NCBI GenBank assembly: GCA_028023455.1
Contig: JAQFVV010012405.1
Location: 7,671,291-7,735,290 of the forward strand
Source of the DNA: Epiperipatus broadwayi
Lineage: Eukaryota > Onychophora > Udeonychophora > Euonychophora > Peripatidae
Length of the DNA: 64,000 nt
Reading direction: 5' to 3'
Under the pieces are notes generated by a model. The model did not search any database, was not told the origin of the DNA, and saw only the letters and a list, made by a program, of their open reading frames with translations. A program made the translations under genes and the position numbers. This document shows, piece after piece, positions 11,076-24,242 of this stretch. The first letter of the stretch is position 1; each line of letters opens with the position of its first letter.

Positions 11076-12759
11076 TTATATAAAAGATTTATACTTTTTA
11101 ACTTAAGATATTTTAGCAATAAAAAAAAATCAGGTCTGAAAATTGTTTCATTTGTAAAACAACTAATTATGAGATCTATAATTTTTTTTTTTTTGTTTTT
11201 AAATTCAGTTTTCCTATATAAAACTTGTTATGTCTTACGGATTACATAATCTATAATTATATATTATCTGAAATCAAAAGGGTGTGTTACTATAATTGAG
11301 ACTTCAAGACTAAATTATTGAAAAAAATTATTTTAGTACAATAATAATTTAAATTCCTATGATTAATATTTTCAAATACTATTTTTAAATTGATATTCTT
11401 TTTTTTTTTTGATGCTATACAATGTTACTAGTTTCTACTATTCCTAATTTGGATATCGTATTTTAAATTTTTATACATTGAAAATGAATGTATCAAGTCT
11501 TTAGGTGTGTCTAAATAAACATTTTACTTAAAATGATAATTCTAATAAAACCTCTGACATTGGAGTAGCCTTCAGTGAACAAGGCTGGACTGCAGTTAAA
11601 TAAGATATAAATAAAAGAGAAATTATATTTTATATAAAAGTATATTTATTTGTGTGTGCATGTGATGAACATGATTCCAAGTTCATCATAAATGAATGAT
11701 CTTAAACCATAATTCTAAACTATTCATATATATATATAACGTTGAATACAAAAATATATGTATGTGAAAGAATAAAATAAATAATAGGAATTTGCTGCGC
11801 TGAATAAAAATAATAAATTCTAAAGTAGAAAGTGAATTTATGAAATGAAGCTTCACGGTAAAATAAAATAAGCATTTTTAGATAGGCCTCATACATATTT
11901 TATTCATAGATCAAACATGAAACCATGAAACTCACACAAATCGATCAATATCCCAAAATAGTCCCTCCATATATCATTCCATGACAGAAAAATATTCAAA
12001 TAATACACAATTTGTATTTACATTTCAACCATTTATCAAGACCAGGTATCTAAATAATCTCAGTTGGAAGGTGAATGCTCTCTGGTTAGCTATACAGCCA
12101 CTGACTACAATTCCATTTTATATAATCACATGGCATAATGACATCATTGACAAGATGTACCATACTCTTACATGTCTTCAAATGATCCATTTATGCACCC
12201 ATCTAACAAACAAAAATGTCACACCAGAACAATCCATGAATACACAATGTCTTCACATATCTTATTCATGGAACAACTACAACAAATACTGACTTCTAAT
12301 TCCAGTAATATTCCAAAACTTGAGCACAAAAGGCCAGAGGGAAAATGCTAGTTCAGCCCTCCCCTTTTAAAATAGAAGATCTATCAACCAATCAAATAAT
12401 TATATTTTTTGGTTTGATTTATTTACTTCATATTAATAAGAATTTTCTACTTTTCACAATAATATGGTAACAACTTTTTCAGTCTGTAACACAATTTTAC
12501 TATAAGTGACTCTGATGATCTTTATGATTATACTTTTTCTAAAATAGATATGTAATTAGATGTAGCATATTTATTATAAAAAGTTTATGATGTAATGGTA
12601 ACATATCTTCTTACTATGACCATGATATGAGCTTAAATCTAGAATGTCTAAAACTTAAACAGCAGGTTTAAAATTGTTATAGTCAATAAAATATTATTTC
12701 CATGATCAAATAAAACAAAACAATTATAACTCAATATCAAAGATTTTTTCTCTTTTCTG
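11076..12759. other. Non-coding AT-rich stretch
   Basis: No supported gene. A 103-codon open frame at 11981-12292 has no family resemblance and no conserved motif; I treat it as chance. Scattered poly-T and TA runs only. Confidence 0.5.
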
Positions 12760-13001
12760 GATAATTGTAATATTCACGTAAATGTTCTTGGCATTTATGC
12801 AGAAAAAGTAGGCTATATATTTTAAATATAGCTTTTATTCATGTTTAGCATGCTTTCAATATATAATATTTCATAATCAGTGCTATGATTATAATATATT
12901 GTATATTGAAACCATGTTAAGCATGAAACAAAGTTAAATTTAAAATATATAGACTACCTTTTCTGCATAAAGTCCAGAAAATTTATGTGAATATTAAAAT
13001 A
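12760..13001. repeat. Foldback repeat (~240 bp, family F5)
   Basis: Imperfect palindrome: TTTATGCAGAAAAAGTAGGC near 12794 pairs with CTACCTTTTCTGCATAAAG near 12955, centred at ~12885. Both arms contain a TTGAAA-CATG(C/T)T motif (GCATGCTTTCAA at 12849-12860). This is shared with the hammerhead-like sequence at 37390-37445. No clear TSD. Confidence 0.7.
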
Positions 13002-13189
13002 AATGTCATATGTCTTTATATTTTATCAATTTAGTTAAATATAAATTATTGAATATATATAAACTTTAAAGACAAGAGTATGTTACCACATTTCTTTAAA
13101 TTTTCTAATCTATTTGTAGATTTAATATAAAATCAAAACCCTAATAAGTGTCATGAACTTGAACTCAATGATTTGATTACAGCTTTATT

Positions 13190-13240
13190 TTCTTACAGTT
13201 TTTAACTGATATACAGTTTTCATCAGAGTACTAGAAATAG
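13190..13240 (-). repeat. Hammerhead-like fragment (family F4 relative)
   Basis: On the minus strand ACTCTGATGA (CTGATGA at 13220-13226) is followed by AACTG..CAGTT and AAAA ACTGTAAG. This is the layout seen at 10328 and 40272, but GAAA has become AAAA, so it cannot be an active hammerhead. Boundaries are unclear. Confidence 0.45.
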
Positions 13241-14059
13241 AGCTGAGGTAACCAAGCAAACCAAATCAAACAACAATATTATTAATTAAAATCATGTTAA
13301 AGTCGAACATAAATTCTCACAGCTATTACTCCCAGACTAATCTAATACTTTATCATGCCTGATAAATTCCATGTAGCAACATTGTAACATTATATTTTAT
13401 TAATCAACATCACTACTGAATGTAAATAATCAGATGACAACTGTTTCTTGACAGCAACTATAATCTTCAAATCATTTTTTAAAAATTAAGTCCATCCGAG
13501 CACCTCCACCAAAGTCACACTGCTTGATTATAATAGATTGGGCAAAATATTATTCATCAGCTACATAAAAATAAAAGTGTATCTTTGTAATATATACTTT
13601 TATTTACTATTTTTGAATTTGATATTGTTCAGAAAGTCTCTATTTTAAGAAAGATTACAAAAGGACCAGAAAAAGCAACTCAAAGAAAAATCAGTAAAGA
13701 GGATGGATACTTAGTCTTCTAAAGTTCCTGCATTAAAATAGATATAACAGGCTGGGTATTTTACTCAGGAGAGAGGGGGAGCACATCTTACTATGGTCAG
13801 ACTTTGGGTATTCAGATAGGATGCAAATGATTACACAATGAAATACATAACCTACGTTTGTATCTACTTCCAATAAACTAGCTCTGTATGTTTTTATTTT
13901 AGACACCTACAGTTATTGTTTTGGAAATACAGTTGTAGAGTGACCGGTTCATAAGCCAAAGGTTTCTGGCTCAAAGCACAAACTTACATTTCTAATGCTA
14001 AACTTCACATGATTGTACAAATGGCTAAGAATTTGGATGAATTTATCATCAATCTGAAA

Positions 14060-14230
14060 TATTACTTAAAACAGCAAACTTTCCATACAGTAGTGCCACT
14101 CAGTGCAAACCAGAGTAATCAATGGATGCAACTGAGTGGCACTACTGTATAGAGAGTTTTGCCTATTTTAACAGCTTGAGAAAGCATAAGAAATGGTGAC
14201 CATGTGATATAAATATTACTTAATTAAGAT
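14060..14230. repeat. Family D repeat, short foldback form
   Basis: CATACAGTAGTGCCACTCAG at 14084-14103 is the complement of the right arm (ACTGAGTGGCACTACTGTAT near 14130-14149). The two enclose the CAATGGATGC motif. The following GAGAGTTTTGCCTATTTTA is the usual family D right side. Confidence 0.7.
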
Positions 14231-14378
14231 TTTGAAGCACACATTATTATGATGACTATTTACAAGTTGAAGATAAAGCAATCATATTTATATACAATCA
14301 TTAGAAATCAGTCCTTAGACAATTCCAATATCAATAACAATCAGCAATCTCAAACTGTTGTCATTGCAAATTTCTTTT

Positions 14379-14380
<2 letters not shown>

Positions 14381-14448
<68 letters not shown>
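14381..14448. repeat. (TA)n microsatellite
   Basis: An uninterrupted dinucleotide TA run of about 68 bp. The flanks are plain AT-rich sequence. Confidence 0.95.
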
Positions 14449-14451
<3 letters not shown>

Positions 14452-15185
14452 ATATTCAAATCAATATATATATATTAAAATACAGTAAAATTCACATAAA
14501 TTATAGTTATTTTATTAGAAGTACTTTCAACTATACATCTTGTAGCAAACTTAATTTATTAGATATATATGTATATTAATCTTGGGTAATAAATAAAGGT
14601 GATTTTCACCTTTATTAGTAAAAGCAGGTTACCTTGATAACAGATTGAGATTGTTGATTTATTAATATTGGTATTGTTTAAATGTTGATTGCTTTCAATG
14701 AATTTACATTAATAATAATAATGTTATACTGAAATCAACAGTGAGAGATGATACATTGTATATTATTTACTTAACATTTGTGCAGCAAAGATTAATCATA
14801 ACTTTAATAGATTAATATATATATGTAAAAATTGCTACATGTGTTTAATCTGTAATATATTTTTTATCACAATGTGCAGATTGAAAGATACTACTTTTAT
14901 ATAGTTACAAAAAAAAATTTTTTTTTATTTGGTAAACATTTACATAAAAAGTGTAAAAATTTTTATTTGTTTTAATCTTTCATAATGCCATTTACAAGGA
15001 AATATTAAGAACATTAAAAAATAATCTTAATGCATTTTTGATGTCAAGCCTTTTTTTAAAAGCAAATGTCAGCCCTTTAAAAGAATGCTCAGCACTGAAA
15101 ATATATTTAGATTATATTTAATGTTTTGAATATTTTCTCCATGCAAGAAGCAGTGATGTAATTATGCATATATTATTACATTTTT

Positions 15186-15287
15186 TTCATGTGTCATACA
15201 TAGCATCAGTCGGGAAGCAAACCCGCTGACCCGAGACAACTGCTTGTAAGGCGGCTGTGTTGACCTCTCGACCACCAACGCTTGACA
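15186..15287 (-). mobile_element. Minimal tRNA-derived SINE (family T) with A tail
   Basis: Minus strand: TCAAGCGTTGGTGGTCGAG opens an A-box-like region. A CCGCCTTACAAG anticodon-arm-like segment follows, then a B-box-like GCGGGTTTGCTTCCCG, then GATGCTATG and a short A tail (poly-T at 15181-15187 on the plus strand). The whole unit is ~100 bp, little more than a tRNA plus ~20 nt. A second copy at 24320-24432 has the same start, end and A tail, so this is a dispersed family rather than a functional tRNA gene. The anticodon is not reliable because the stems are imperfect. Confidence 0.72.
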
Positions 15288-16488
15288 TAAATTATTATAT
15301 TTCAATGACAGAGTTATCATAGTTTATTGTTTTATCTTTATATGAGGCTGTTAGTTGTAGAAAGATTTTTATTAGGGCAACATTCAGAAAAATGAGCATT
15401 ATTCTTTAAACCAAGACTATGAAATTTTTTTTCTTAATTTCTTTAAACGAATGTTCAAAGAAGAAAAACAACTAAACATTACCTCTATGCCATGTAATTA
15501 AAAATAATTAAATAGTTATTGCACAGTAGATTATATACAGTTCAAGTATTAGAAATGGACATAAAAAATTTTCTGTAGCTTTTAATATGACATTCAACTA
15601 CTGTATTAATAATAATTAAAATAAGATCCGTAAAAAGGAAAGACTTCCGGCAAGTCAGAACAGAACTTCTTTGATGGTCCTCTTTTTATTTTTTAATTTG
15701 AGTTGATTTCTCTGGTCCTTTTATGTCTTTGTTATAAATCCTTGAATAGATATTCTTAAGAATATCACATTTATGAATTAATAAAATATTTGATTGTAAA
15801 AACGTCATGTGATCAAAAAAAATAGTGAGATGTCGTAATAAAAAAATTTCCCAGGAAAGATTAATTACAAACTTTAATAGGCATCAATACAAATATATAC
15901 TGCATCTGAACAAATTCAATGACAGCTAGAATTAGTTACATTACAAAGCTGGATAGTCAAAAAAAAGTTTAATAAAAAACTCTTACAGATTGATTAATAA
16001 ATATATAAATTTCCACGTGCATATGTGCACATATAAGCCTAACTTAAGTACACTGGTTTTAATAAAGTAAAGTGACATAGATCTATAGAATTAATTATAT
16101 TATTAAATGTTTAAGATATTAAAAGAAAAGTTAGTCCATACATTTTAATCATACTAGCAAACAAATAATAAAGGAATTATACTATGTAAAATAATAATAA
16201 TAATTCATATTATGTAAAGGTATTAAAAAAAATTAGTTTTAGTGTGCACAAATAGATTTAAATTCTGTAGTTTATATAAATGTATAGTATTTTGTGATCC
16301 TTTCAGATTTACCTTCTGAATGGGTTTTAAAAAAAAAAATTGTCTTTTCTTATAGAAATGGCCCATCTAAATAAATTATTGAACATTATGGGGTATTAAA
16401 TTTAAGAAAGTTATAGTTCAATTTTTAAAAGTCAACCATGATTTTTTCTTTCTTCCTATTTCTACATATATATATAACTAGTTGTTTT

Positions 16489-16737
16489 AATTAATAATTT
16501 GTTAAGTGCGTATTCATTACCTAAATAATATATATTAAGGCTATAACCTTAAGGCTATGCATGTAGATGCTCTCAAATAAAAATGCTTTAGATTCGCCTA
16601 TATAACTAAAAAATAGGTCAAAGATAAGAGTGTTTGCTTTTGTCTTTTAAAGTCATTAATCTTATGTTTAAGATTTGTAGAGGTCCCTTCTGTCACATCT
16701 AGGCACATAGTCTTAAGGTTATAGCCTTAATATATAT
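16489..16737. mobile_element. Foldback element with 14-bp TSD (family F1)
   Basis: Terminal arms contain TTAAGGCTATAACCTTAAG (left, ~16540-16558) and its complement on the right (~16712-16732). The centre is not palindromic. A ~37-bp extension (TTTGTTAAGTGCGTATTCAT) lies outside the left arm and resembles the left extension of 5839-6067, so the two are one family. Flanks TAACTAGTTGTTTT at 16475-16488 and 16738-16751 are an exact 14-bp duplication. Confidence 0.85.
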
Positions 16738-16751
16738 TAACTAGTTGTTTT

Positions 16752-18319
16752 GTTATTTATAAAATAATCATATAATGTACAAATATATATAAAAGTATCT
16801 CTTTCACAACATATTGTAAAATGAATCTTTAATTTTGTAATTAGATATTGATAGAAATGTTTTTGGATAAGCATGATAAAGATTTTTTTTGGAAACATCC
16901 TTGATTATTATGTAGGTATTAAAAACAAAAATATGTATGGTATAAATAGGTCATAAAAGAAAAATTACAGCAGTCCAGTCTAGTCTCATCATTGACTCAA
17001 GAAGTAGTGCAGAGTGATTCCATGAAATGATAAGAAAATGCTGATAAAAACAGTTTCCCACAGAATAGTTTGAATAGCGGTACTTTGTTTCCTGTTTTAA
17101 AATATTTTCCAATACTCCATTCACTACAGAAAGTATGATATTATTAGCTAATGGAAAACTATTTACAATGTGTGGCTAGAAAACCACCATCAAATTACTT
17201 AAAATTAAGCATTTGGATCCAAAGATGAGCATTAAAGTTGCATAAAATGTGACATTGTGTCTGCCATAAGACCTACAAAGATTTACTGTATCCACAATCT
17301 ATCATCATCAATATTCAAGGTGAATAAACACCATCAGGAATGAATTATTGAAGACTGCAGAAAACCAAGATTTGAAACTATAAATTTAAGACAGTTAGTA
17401 AGATCTTATGTAGTTATGATAAGATCACATGGTTATAATTATTATTTTTTCATACTTTCAATACTTTGTATATATTATTGTATTAATTTAGTAGCAGTTG
17501 CCAATGTATAAGCAATGATTTTATATTATATTGATTGTAAATAAATTGTTAGCTTAATTTTTATTATTATAGACCAATTTAGTTTTTTTTTCTTTTGGAA
17601 TTAATTCCAAACTTTTGCTATTAATAGCCATGAATCCTGAGAAATCATGCAATCCAATGGGGGTCATAAAGGGATAATGATAATAATTTAAAATAATAAC
17701 GACCAGGCAATATTAAGGTTTCCAAAAGTAAATTTTTAATTAGGTAGTTTGGCACCTTAAGATTTAATTTTAAATTAAATCTAGAAAGACAAATTAAAAA
17801 TATCTCTGAAATAATTACATTTAACTTAACCTTAGGTTATAAGTTATATATCAAAGTACATTAAATTTAAAATGTACATATATATATGATTTATTAATTA
17901 TTTCTCATCTGAATTTATATTTACTTCCTTTTCAAACCATTGCATTTTATTTACATAGCAACTATATATATGTTCAACTGATTGACTTTAATCAAATAAA
18001 CTAATTTATAATCGGAGGGGGGGGGATTACCAATTAAATATATAGCAAAAATACTGATTTTTAAAATTATTTTAATTAGCTACAGCATTTATCACGCTTT
18101 TTGCTACAATTACATTTTTAAAAAATGTTTTTTTTTCTTTATGTAATGTTTGAATTAAGAAAATCTCTTTTATGATTAAAGTATTAGATTCAACGCTCCT
18201 AAGCAAGTGTTGGTTGTAGTAAGATCTTATATTGCAGTAACATTCATAATCTTTTTTTGTTTTGTATCAAGATCCTGAATGAACTAACCAATTTCTTTAA
18301 ATTGTTGGTATTTTTAAGA
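16752..18319. other. Non-coding AT-rich stretch
   Basis: No gene or named element seen. A run of nine or ten G near 18015-18025 is unusual in this AT-rich setting. Confidence 0.5.
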
Positions 18320-18736
<417 letters not shown>

Positions 18737-19369
18737 TAAAATTGCATTATGCAAATATTATTTATATAAATAAAATAAAACATTTCATTTAAAATATCAA
18801 ATTATTACAAATTGATTTACAGGTACCAAACTTTTTTCAATAACATCTTTGGAATAATCCAATTTCACTACATACATTAATAATTATTACAAACCTTTAA
18901 TTAACTAGTAATTATGGTACCATTCCTGACCCAGGCTTCAAAAATGTATGGGGGAGCTCAAGTTTTAAGTGTATTCTTAAAAATTAAAATATTAAGAGAA
19001 AAATAATCATTGGCCTATAACTGCATTTAAATTTTTTTAATATAAATTTAAAAGTGTATGTACTAGCTTTTAGGTATTTTGTTGCTATTTATCTAGGGCT
19101 CAATGGAAGAGTTGTTTTGTTTGAAAATGTAAAGTAAAAAAATCTAAAAAGTTTAATAATAATAATAATACTAATAATAAAAACTTTAGTGATAGTAGCA
19201 TACATAATTTTATATTTTTTAAATCTAACTTTAATTTCATTGTACATCATTATGGTTGGGCATAGAGATAAATCGATGGATTTTCTAAACATTTATAGAT
19301 CTGTTTTCAGCCCTGCAAAAGAAATAAAAAGTCAGTTCTAAATTTATTTGTTCATTCATTCATTTATAT

Positions 19370-19768
19370 CAGGGGTCCCCAACCTTTTTGGACTTAAGAG
19401 CACATTCTATAATACTGGCCAGGTGGTGGGCACCATTTATTTTTTCAACCAGGTGGCGGACACTATTTATTTTTTCAATGTAAATTTATAGTTGGATATT
19501 GTTAATTAATACACATAATGTACAAAAAAATATTTATTTCAAAAATAAAATTTTAATATATAATTAACATTTATATTTTTATGCTGTAAAAGTATAGTAT
19601 GCCCTACAATTTGATTACAATATAATATAATAATTTATAAGAAATTTTAAAAATTAAATTTATTTGTATCAGATAAATAATTTTTTATCATGTTCTGATA
19701 GCGGTGGACACATGTAAAATGGTCTGCGGGTGACATAGTGCCCATGGGCATAGGGTTGGGGACCCCTG
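19370..19768. mobile_element. hAT-type MITE
   Basis: Terminal inverted repeats CAGGGGTCCCCAACC and GGTTGGGGACCCCTG bound a 399-bp non-coding element. Flanking 8-mers ATTTATAT (19362-19369) and CTTTATAT (19769-19776) match at 7 of 8 positions, as expected for an aged hAT duplication. An internal near-repeat CAGGTGGTGGGCACCATTTA / CAGGTGGCGGACACTATTTA sits near 19420-19475. Confidence 0.88.
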
Positions 19769-21339
19769 CTTTATATTTTGTTTATTTTAAGTCACATAAT
19801 TTGATCAATCATAATTGTACAAAATTTGTGCTTTAATTTTTGAATTATTGATGTAATTTGGGACTTTGTATGTTTTAGTCGTGTGATTTGCTCAAGCACA
19901 ATTGTATAAAATTTGCAATTTATTTTTTTAATTGTTGATGTAAATTGCGATTTTGTAATGAATAGGTCATATCATGACCACATGTGGATTATTCGATCTC
20001 ATTTATCACTTGCATGTATCAATGGTGTTTTTGGATGGTTTTTAGAATTTAAAATGGCCATGAGTGCATACTAAATCAGTACCAAAATGTTTTACTTAAC
20101 CAATGTTCAATTTGTTACTTGGATGCTAAAATGTCACATGACCTTCTGAGCAACTAACTTGATAATTATTTTCTTTAATGTCAAGGTATTACATTTTGAA
20201 TACAAAGTGTTCCCTGTATGGTTTCATGCAGTAATAGAGTGGCAGACCCTAGAGCTTTGAGGTCCATGGATTGTTTGTCATTTTTAATGCTAAAACTTCT
20301 TATGACCTCTGAGCAACAAACTATTGAATTATTATTTTTAATGCAAAATATTAATTATTAATAACTTGGAGAAGTCTAAATTTATTATTTCTTCTTAGTT
20401 ATTATTATTATTATTATTATTATTATTTAATTATGAGGAAAGCATATCTATCAATAAAATTTAATGAAGACATATTTTGTGATTACATAACCCAATCGGT
20501 AAAATATCATATAGTATGTGAGGTAATAATAATCTTATTTCCATATACCAACTAATTTTATTTGTCAAGTTCACTTTTTTTATTCTTATTTTTTTAATGA
20601 CATTCAATAAAATTGTGTGTATGTGTGTGTTTTTAAATATTAAAGTTTTTGAGTTTACATTTATGAAGGCTAGAATAAGTATGCATAATTTCACTCCCAA
20701 TTAAGACATAATTTTTAAGTCTTTCGTTTCATTCTTTTCTCCCTATGGTTAGCATTCTTTTCTCTGTATGGTTAATAAACTACCAGAGAAACTCATATGT
20801 ATTAACAGTATCGTATTTATAATTAGAACAATAAATTAATTTGACTGCAGGGTAATAAATCGTTTGCATATAATTATGGGAGTGGTTAATCAGGAATATG
20901 CTAAACTACATCGGAGACAGTGACTATCTAAAAGGGGAAACAAAGAGACATAACGAAACACAAAAATATAGATAATATAAGTAACCTTTGATCTTATCTT
21001 ATCGCTCTAGAGAGTATTAATCAGATATAACATTTAAATAATTACAAGCACCCTTCTACTAACTAAACTCACAATGAAATTATCAATATCAAAGACATTA
21101 AATAATTACATGACAAAAAAGAAAAATTTACTTTATAAGTATTAGATATTGTAATTTTAAATTATATATATACGGATTATTTATATATTTAAAAATATAT
21201 TATATATCTAAATAGAAAAAATTGTCACATATCTAGCTATTTTACAATTGATTTAGAACTTAACTAATTATATATTTAATACATTTTATGTTTTATAACA
21301 TAATGTGATGTAAAACAGTTTTTCCTTAAATGCAGGCAC
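19769..21339. other. Non-coding AT-rich stretch
   Basis: Contains an (ATT)n run near 20400-20427 and short GT repeats near 20615. There is no credible gene. Diverged internal similarity around CAACTAACTTGATAATTATT (20152) and CAACAAACTATTGAATTATT (20309) hints at a tandem duplication of ~160 bp. Confidence 0.5.
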
Positions 21340-22439
21340 AAGTCTGTGTGTGGAAGCTATATGTCAAAATCCTATCAATTTTCCCCTTCAAATTCTACAT
21401 ATATTTTTCTTTCCTCCGATCCCATTTTAATACAATTAATTTTGGTAGTTCCATTATCTTGTCTTCTTATTTATTAATTTTGTTATAAAGGTTTTAAGCG
21501 AAGACTATAAAATCATCACCTCTTTCACTAATTTACCTGAAAATTGTTTTCTTTCCAAGTAATTTCTTTAGATTATTTTTCAACATCTCACACTGCAATA
21601 TTTTCTCACCCATCTCCATCCAAATTAATATCTAAAACTCCAACACTTGCGGCAAATAACAATAAACTCTCTTTAGTATTGTCATATATTATATAAAAAT
21701 GTTATTATGTAACTCCAAATGATTTTTTATTCATATCCATTTTTCACATTCTCTAATACCTTTTAAAAAAACTAACTTATCCATTTTCTGTTCCCACCAT
21801 TCCCATTTACTCTTTTCTTATCTAAACCCTACAAATAAATTATCTGTCTATTTACCTTGAATATTGCAAAATCTTTCTTGCACAATGAGTTTGCTGTTCT
21901 TTCTATATAATCTGGTTAAATATTATTTTTAGTTGTCTATTTTTATTTATATATTCAAATCTTTTGAACACGATAAAATTACTTTTGATAATTCCTCAAA
22001 AATACGTCCCATATTAGCTTGAATAGCCTCATTTATTGACCACAGGTCATCACCCTATGCATGCCTATCTATTAATTTTTAATTCTATCTAAAAATTTCT
22101 AACTTCTCTGGCCAATACATTATTACTAAGTGATAAAATAGATAATATCACTTCTTTCAAAATTATTCTATATACCTCATATAATATATGAAATACAGCC
22201 AGTTTTTAAATCAATCCCATTCTAGGTTTTTTCATCCAATTCTCAGGTATATGTGGATTTTACTATTTAGCAAAGTACCTGAATACCTACACTCCTCCCC
22301 TCCACTTTTTCAAAAAATATCTTTCATTTTTCATCTTTTCTTTCCTCATTAATTACGAAAATTGTAGATTTTTCTTTACTAAATTTAATTTTCATACTTT
22401 ATCTGGCCTCTCCACATTTTCCTAATAATAACTCAACAT

Positions 22440-22960
22440 ATGTTATATAAGCATTAATAGCTATTAATAAACTCTTTTGAATATCCCTATCCTCACACCA
22501 GATTCTAGCTGTGACTCTCATCAGTGAGGTGCTAGGACATTCAGACATTAGATCTAAAAACACCAGCTCAAGCCCAGCATTTATCTAATAGTTAACAATT
22601 AAGTAGAAAATCTGAAATTTTCAGACCTCTATATGTCTTCAAATCCAGCTATCTTACTTAAATAGCCATATGGGACTGAACTAACTTAGATACCTGGATT
22701 TGAAGATATGTATGTGTCTGAAAATTTCAGATTTTCTACTTAATAGTTGACTATTGGATAAATACTTGTCTTCAGCTAGTATTTTTAGATCTAAGGTCTG
22801 AATGTCCTAGCATCTCACTGGTGACAGCCAAAGCTAGAAAACAGACTGAGAATAGGGATATTTGGAAAAGCTTACTAAGAGCTACTAATGTTCATTGTAT
22901 AACATTTGTAGTACAAGCTTATTAAATTAAGTAACGTAATATATGACTTGATTTCCTTGC
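22440..22960. mobile_element. Foldback element with degenerate hammerhead cores and 13-bp TSD
   Basis: Arms of ~210 bp (22440-22660 pairing with 22695-22915) plus a right-only tail of ~45 bp. Exact AATAACTCAACAT flanks at 22427-22439 and 22961-22973. The duplicated bases encode the VELL-type step of the LINE RT it interrupts, which proves insertion. The left arm on the minus strand has CTGATGA (22518-22524) with CCTCA before it and TGAGG after a GAATCTGGTG segment, as in a type I hammerhead with GAAA damaged. The right arm on the plus strand has CTGGTGA (22818-22824) and GAAA (22837-22840). Neither looks active. Confidence 0.85.
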
Positions 22961-23394
22961 AATAACTCAACATTTTCTACATTATTTGGAAAAAATGTCA
23001 TATTATTGATAAAAAGAAATAGAGTCATCACACTTGGTTCCAACTATAAGGAATTCTTATTTCTATCCCTAATTTTTCTATTTTAACTCCAATTTTTTCA
23101 ATATCAAAAAAATAATAAAGATAATAATAGCTAATCCTGTTTCAATCCAATTTTGGTATTTATAAAAACTATTTTTATAAAGACTATTAATCTTTTTTAA
23201 CAACCCAAACCTATTTTTAAGTTTTCAAGACTTTTTCACAATCTATATTAATAATTTTTATTAGTCATTCATTAGACTAGAGATTATTCAATAATCTGAA
23301 GTGTAATTTTTACTACACCATTCTCACTCAAGACAGAAATTGGTTTCTATTCACTTTTAACACTTTGTGGAGGAATATAATCATTAACATATGA

Positions 23395-23475
23395 CCAAAG
23401 ACATGTGAAAAAAAATTATGATCCCCAAGATGCTCACTTTGTGGTGAACCAGCACTCATTAGTTGGCCCAGACCA
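23395..23475 (-). mobile_element. Hammerhead SINE fragment (family HT)
   Basis: Minus strand: GGGCCAACTAATGAGTGCTG is the family's helix I plus CTGATGA box, with CTAATGA here (23456-23462). It is followed by GTTCACCACAAAGTGAGCAT and CTTGGGGATCAT, which correspond to the GAAA box and the post-cleavage strand. The core is mutated in both boxes. Confidence 0.65.
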
Positions 23476-23510
23476 CACCCTCTTACGCATACCTTTATCA
23501 TTGTTCAGTA

Positions 23511-23608
23511 TAGATAGATAGATAGGTAGATAGATAGATAGATGGATGGATGGATAGATAGATGGATGGATGGATGGATGGATGGATAGATAGATAGATA
23601 GATGGATG

Positions 23609-23705
<97 letters not shown>
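23511..23705. repeat. (GATA)n/(GATG)n microsatellite
   Basis: About 195 bp of tetranucleotide repeat. The left half mixes GATA with GATG units; the right half is pure GATA. It abuts the family HT fragment on its left. Confidence 0.96.
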
Positions 23706-24242
23706 CGAATAACTTTTTTTATAAGACATTAAATAGATCATCCTTTATGCTTTTCCCTATATGAAATACATTCTGAATCTCTTCAAAATTTTACTTTTCC
23801 ATCCATATCCTAATCATATTCATTAAGACATACATAAATAATTTATAACTTCGTTAGTTAACAATCTAAAATTTGTTTTCTTTATATAATAATCTAATTC
23901 TCATATGCTTTCATTTATCCTCTTACTATTTCAGCTGTCATTCTTTTTCATTTTCTTCTCTTTTTTTCCAATCTATTTAATGCATTATTCAATTCTGTAT
24001 CTGTCACTTTATCTATCTTTTTATAAATTGAGCTCTCTAATAAATCATGTTGTCTTATCAACTCTCCATTATACAAAGTTTTTATTACAAATTTATTTAA
24101 GTTCTTTCTTAATGTTACATTCTCTTACTTCTGCATTTGATACTGCAGTATCCACTTTCTTATGTAACTTCTTCATATATGTCCAAAATATTTTACAACT
24201 CTCCTTTTCCTCACAGTTGATTTATTCCATTTACTTCATTAG

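Noticed and set aside
11981-12292. 103-codon open frame
   Set aside because: No motif or homology recognised, composition like the surrounding intergenic DNA, no splice or promoter evidence.
14358-14579. Open frame of repeated Ile-Tyr
   Set aside because: Translation of the (TA)n run.
15208-15283. Functional tRNA gene
   Set aside because: Stems are imperfect and the same sequence with an A tail recurs at 24320-24432, which marks a SINE.
23505-23741. Open frame of repeated SIYL
   Set aside because: Translation of the GATA/GATG microsatellite.
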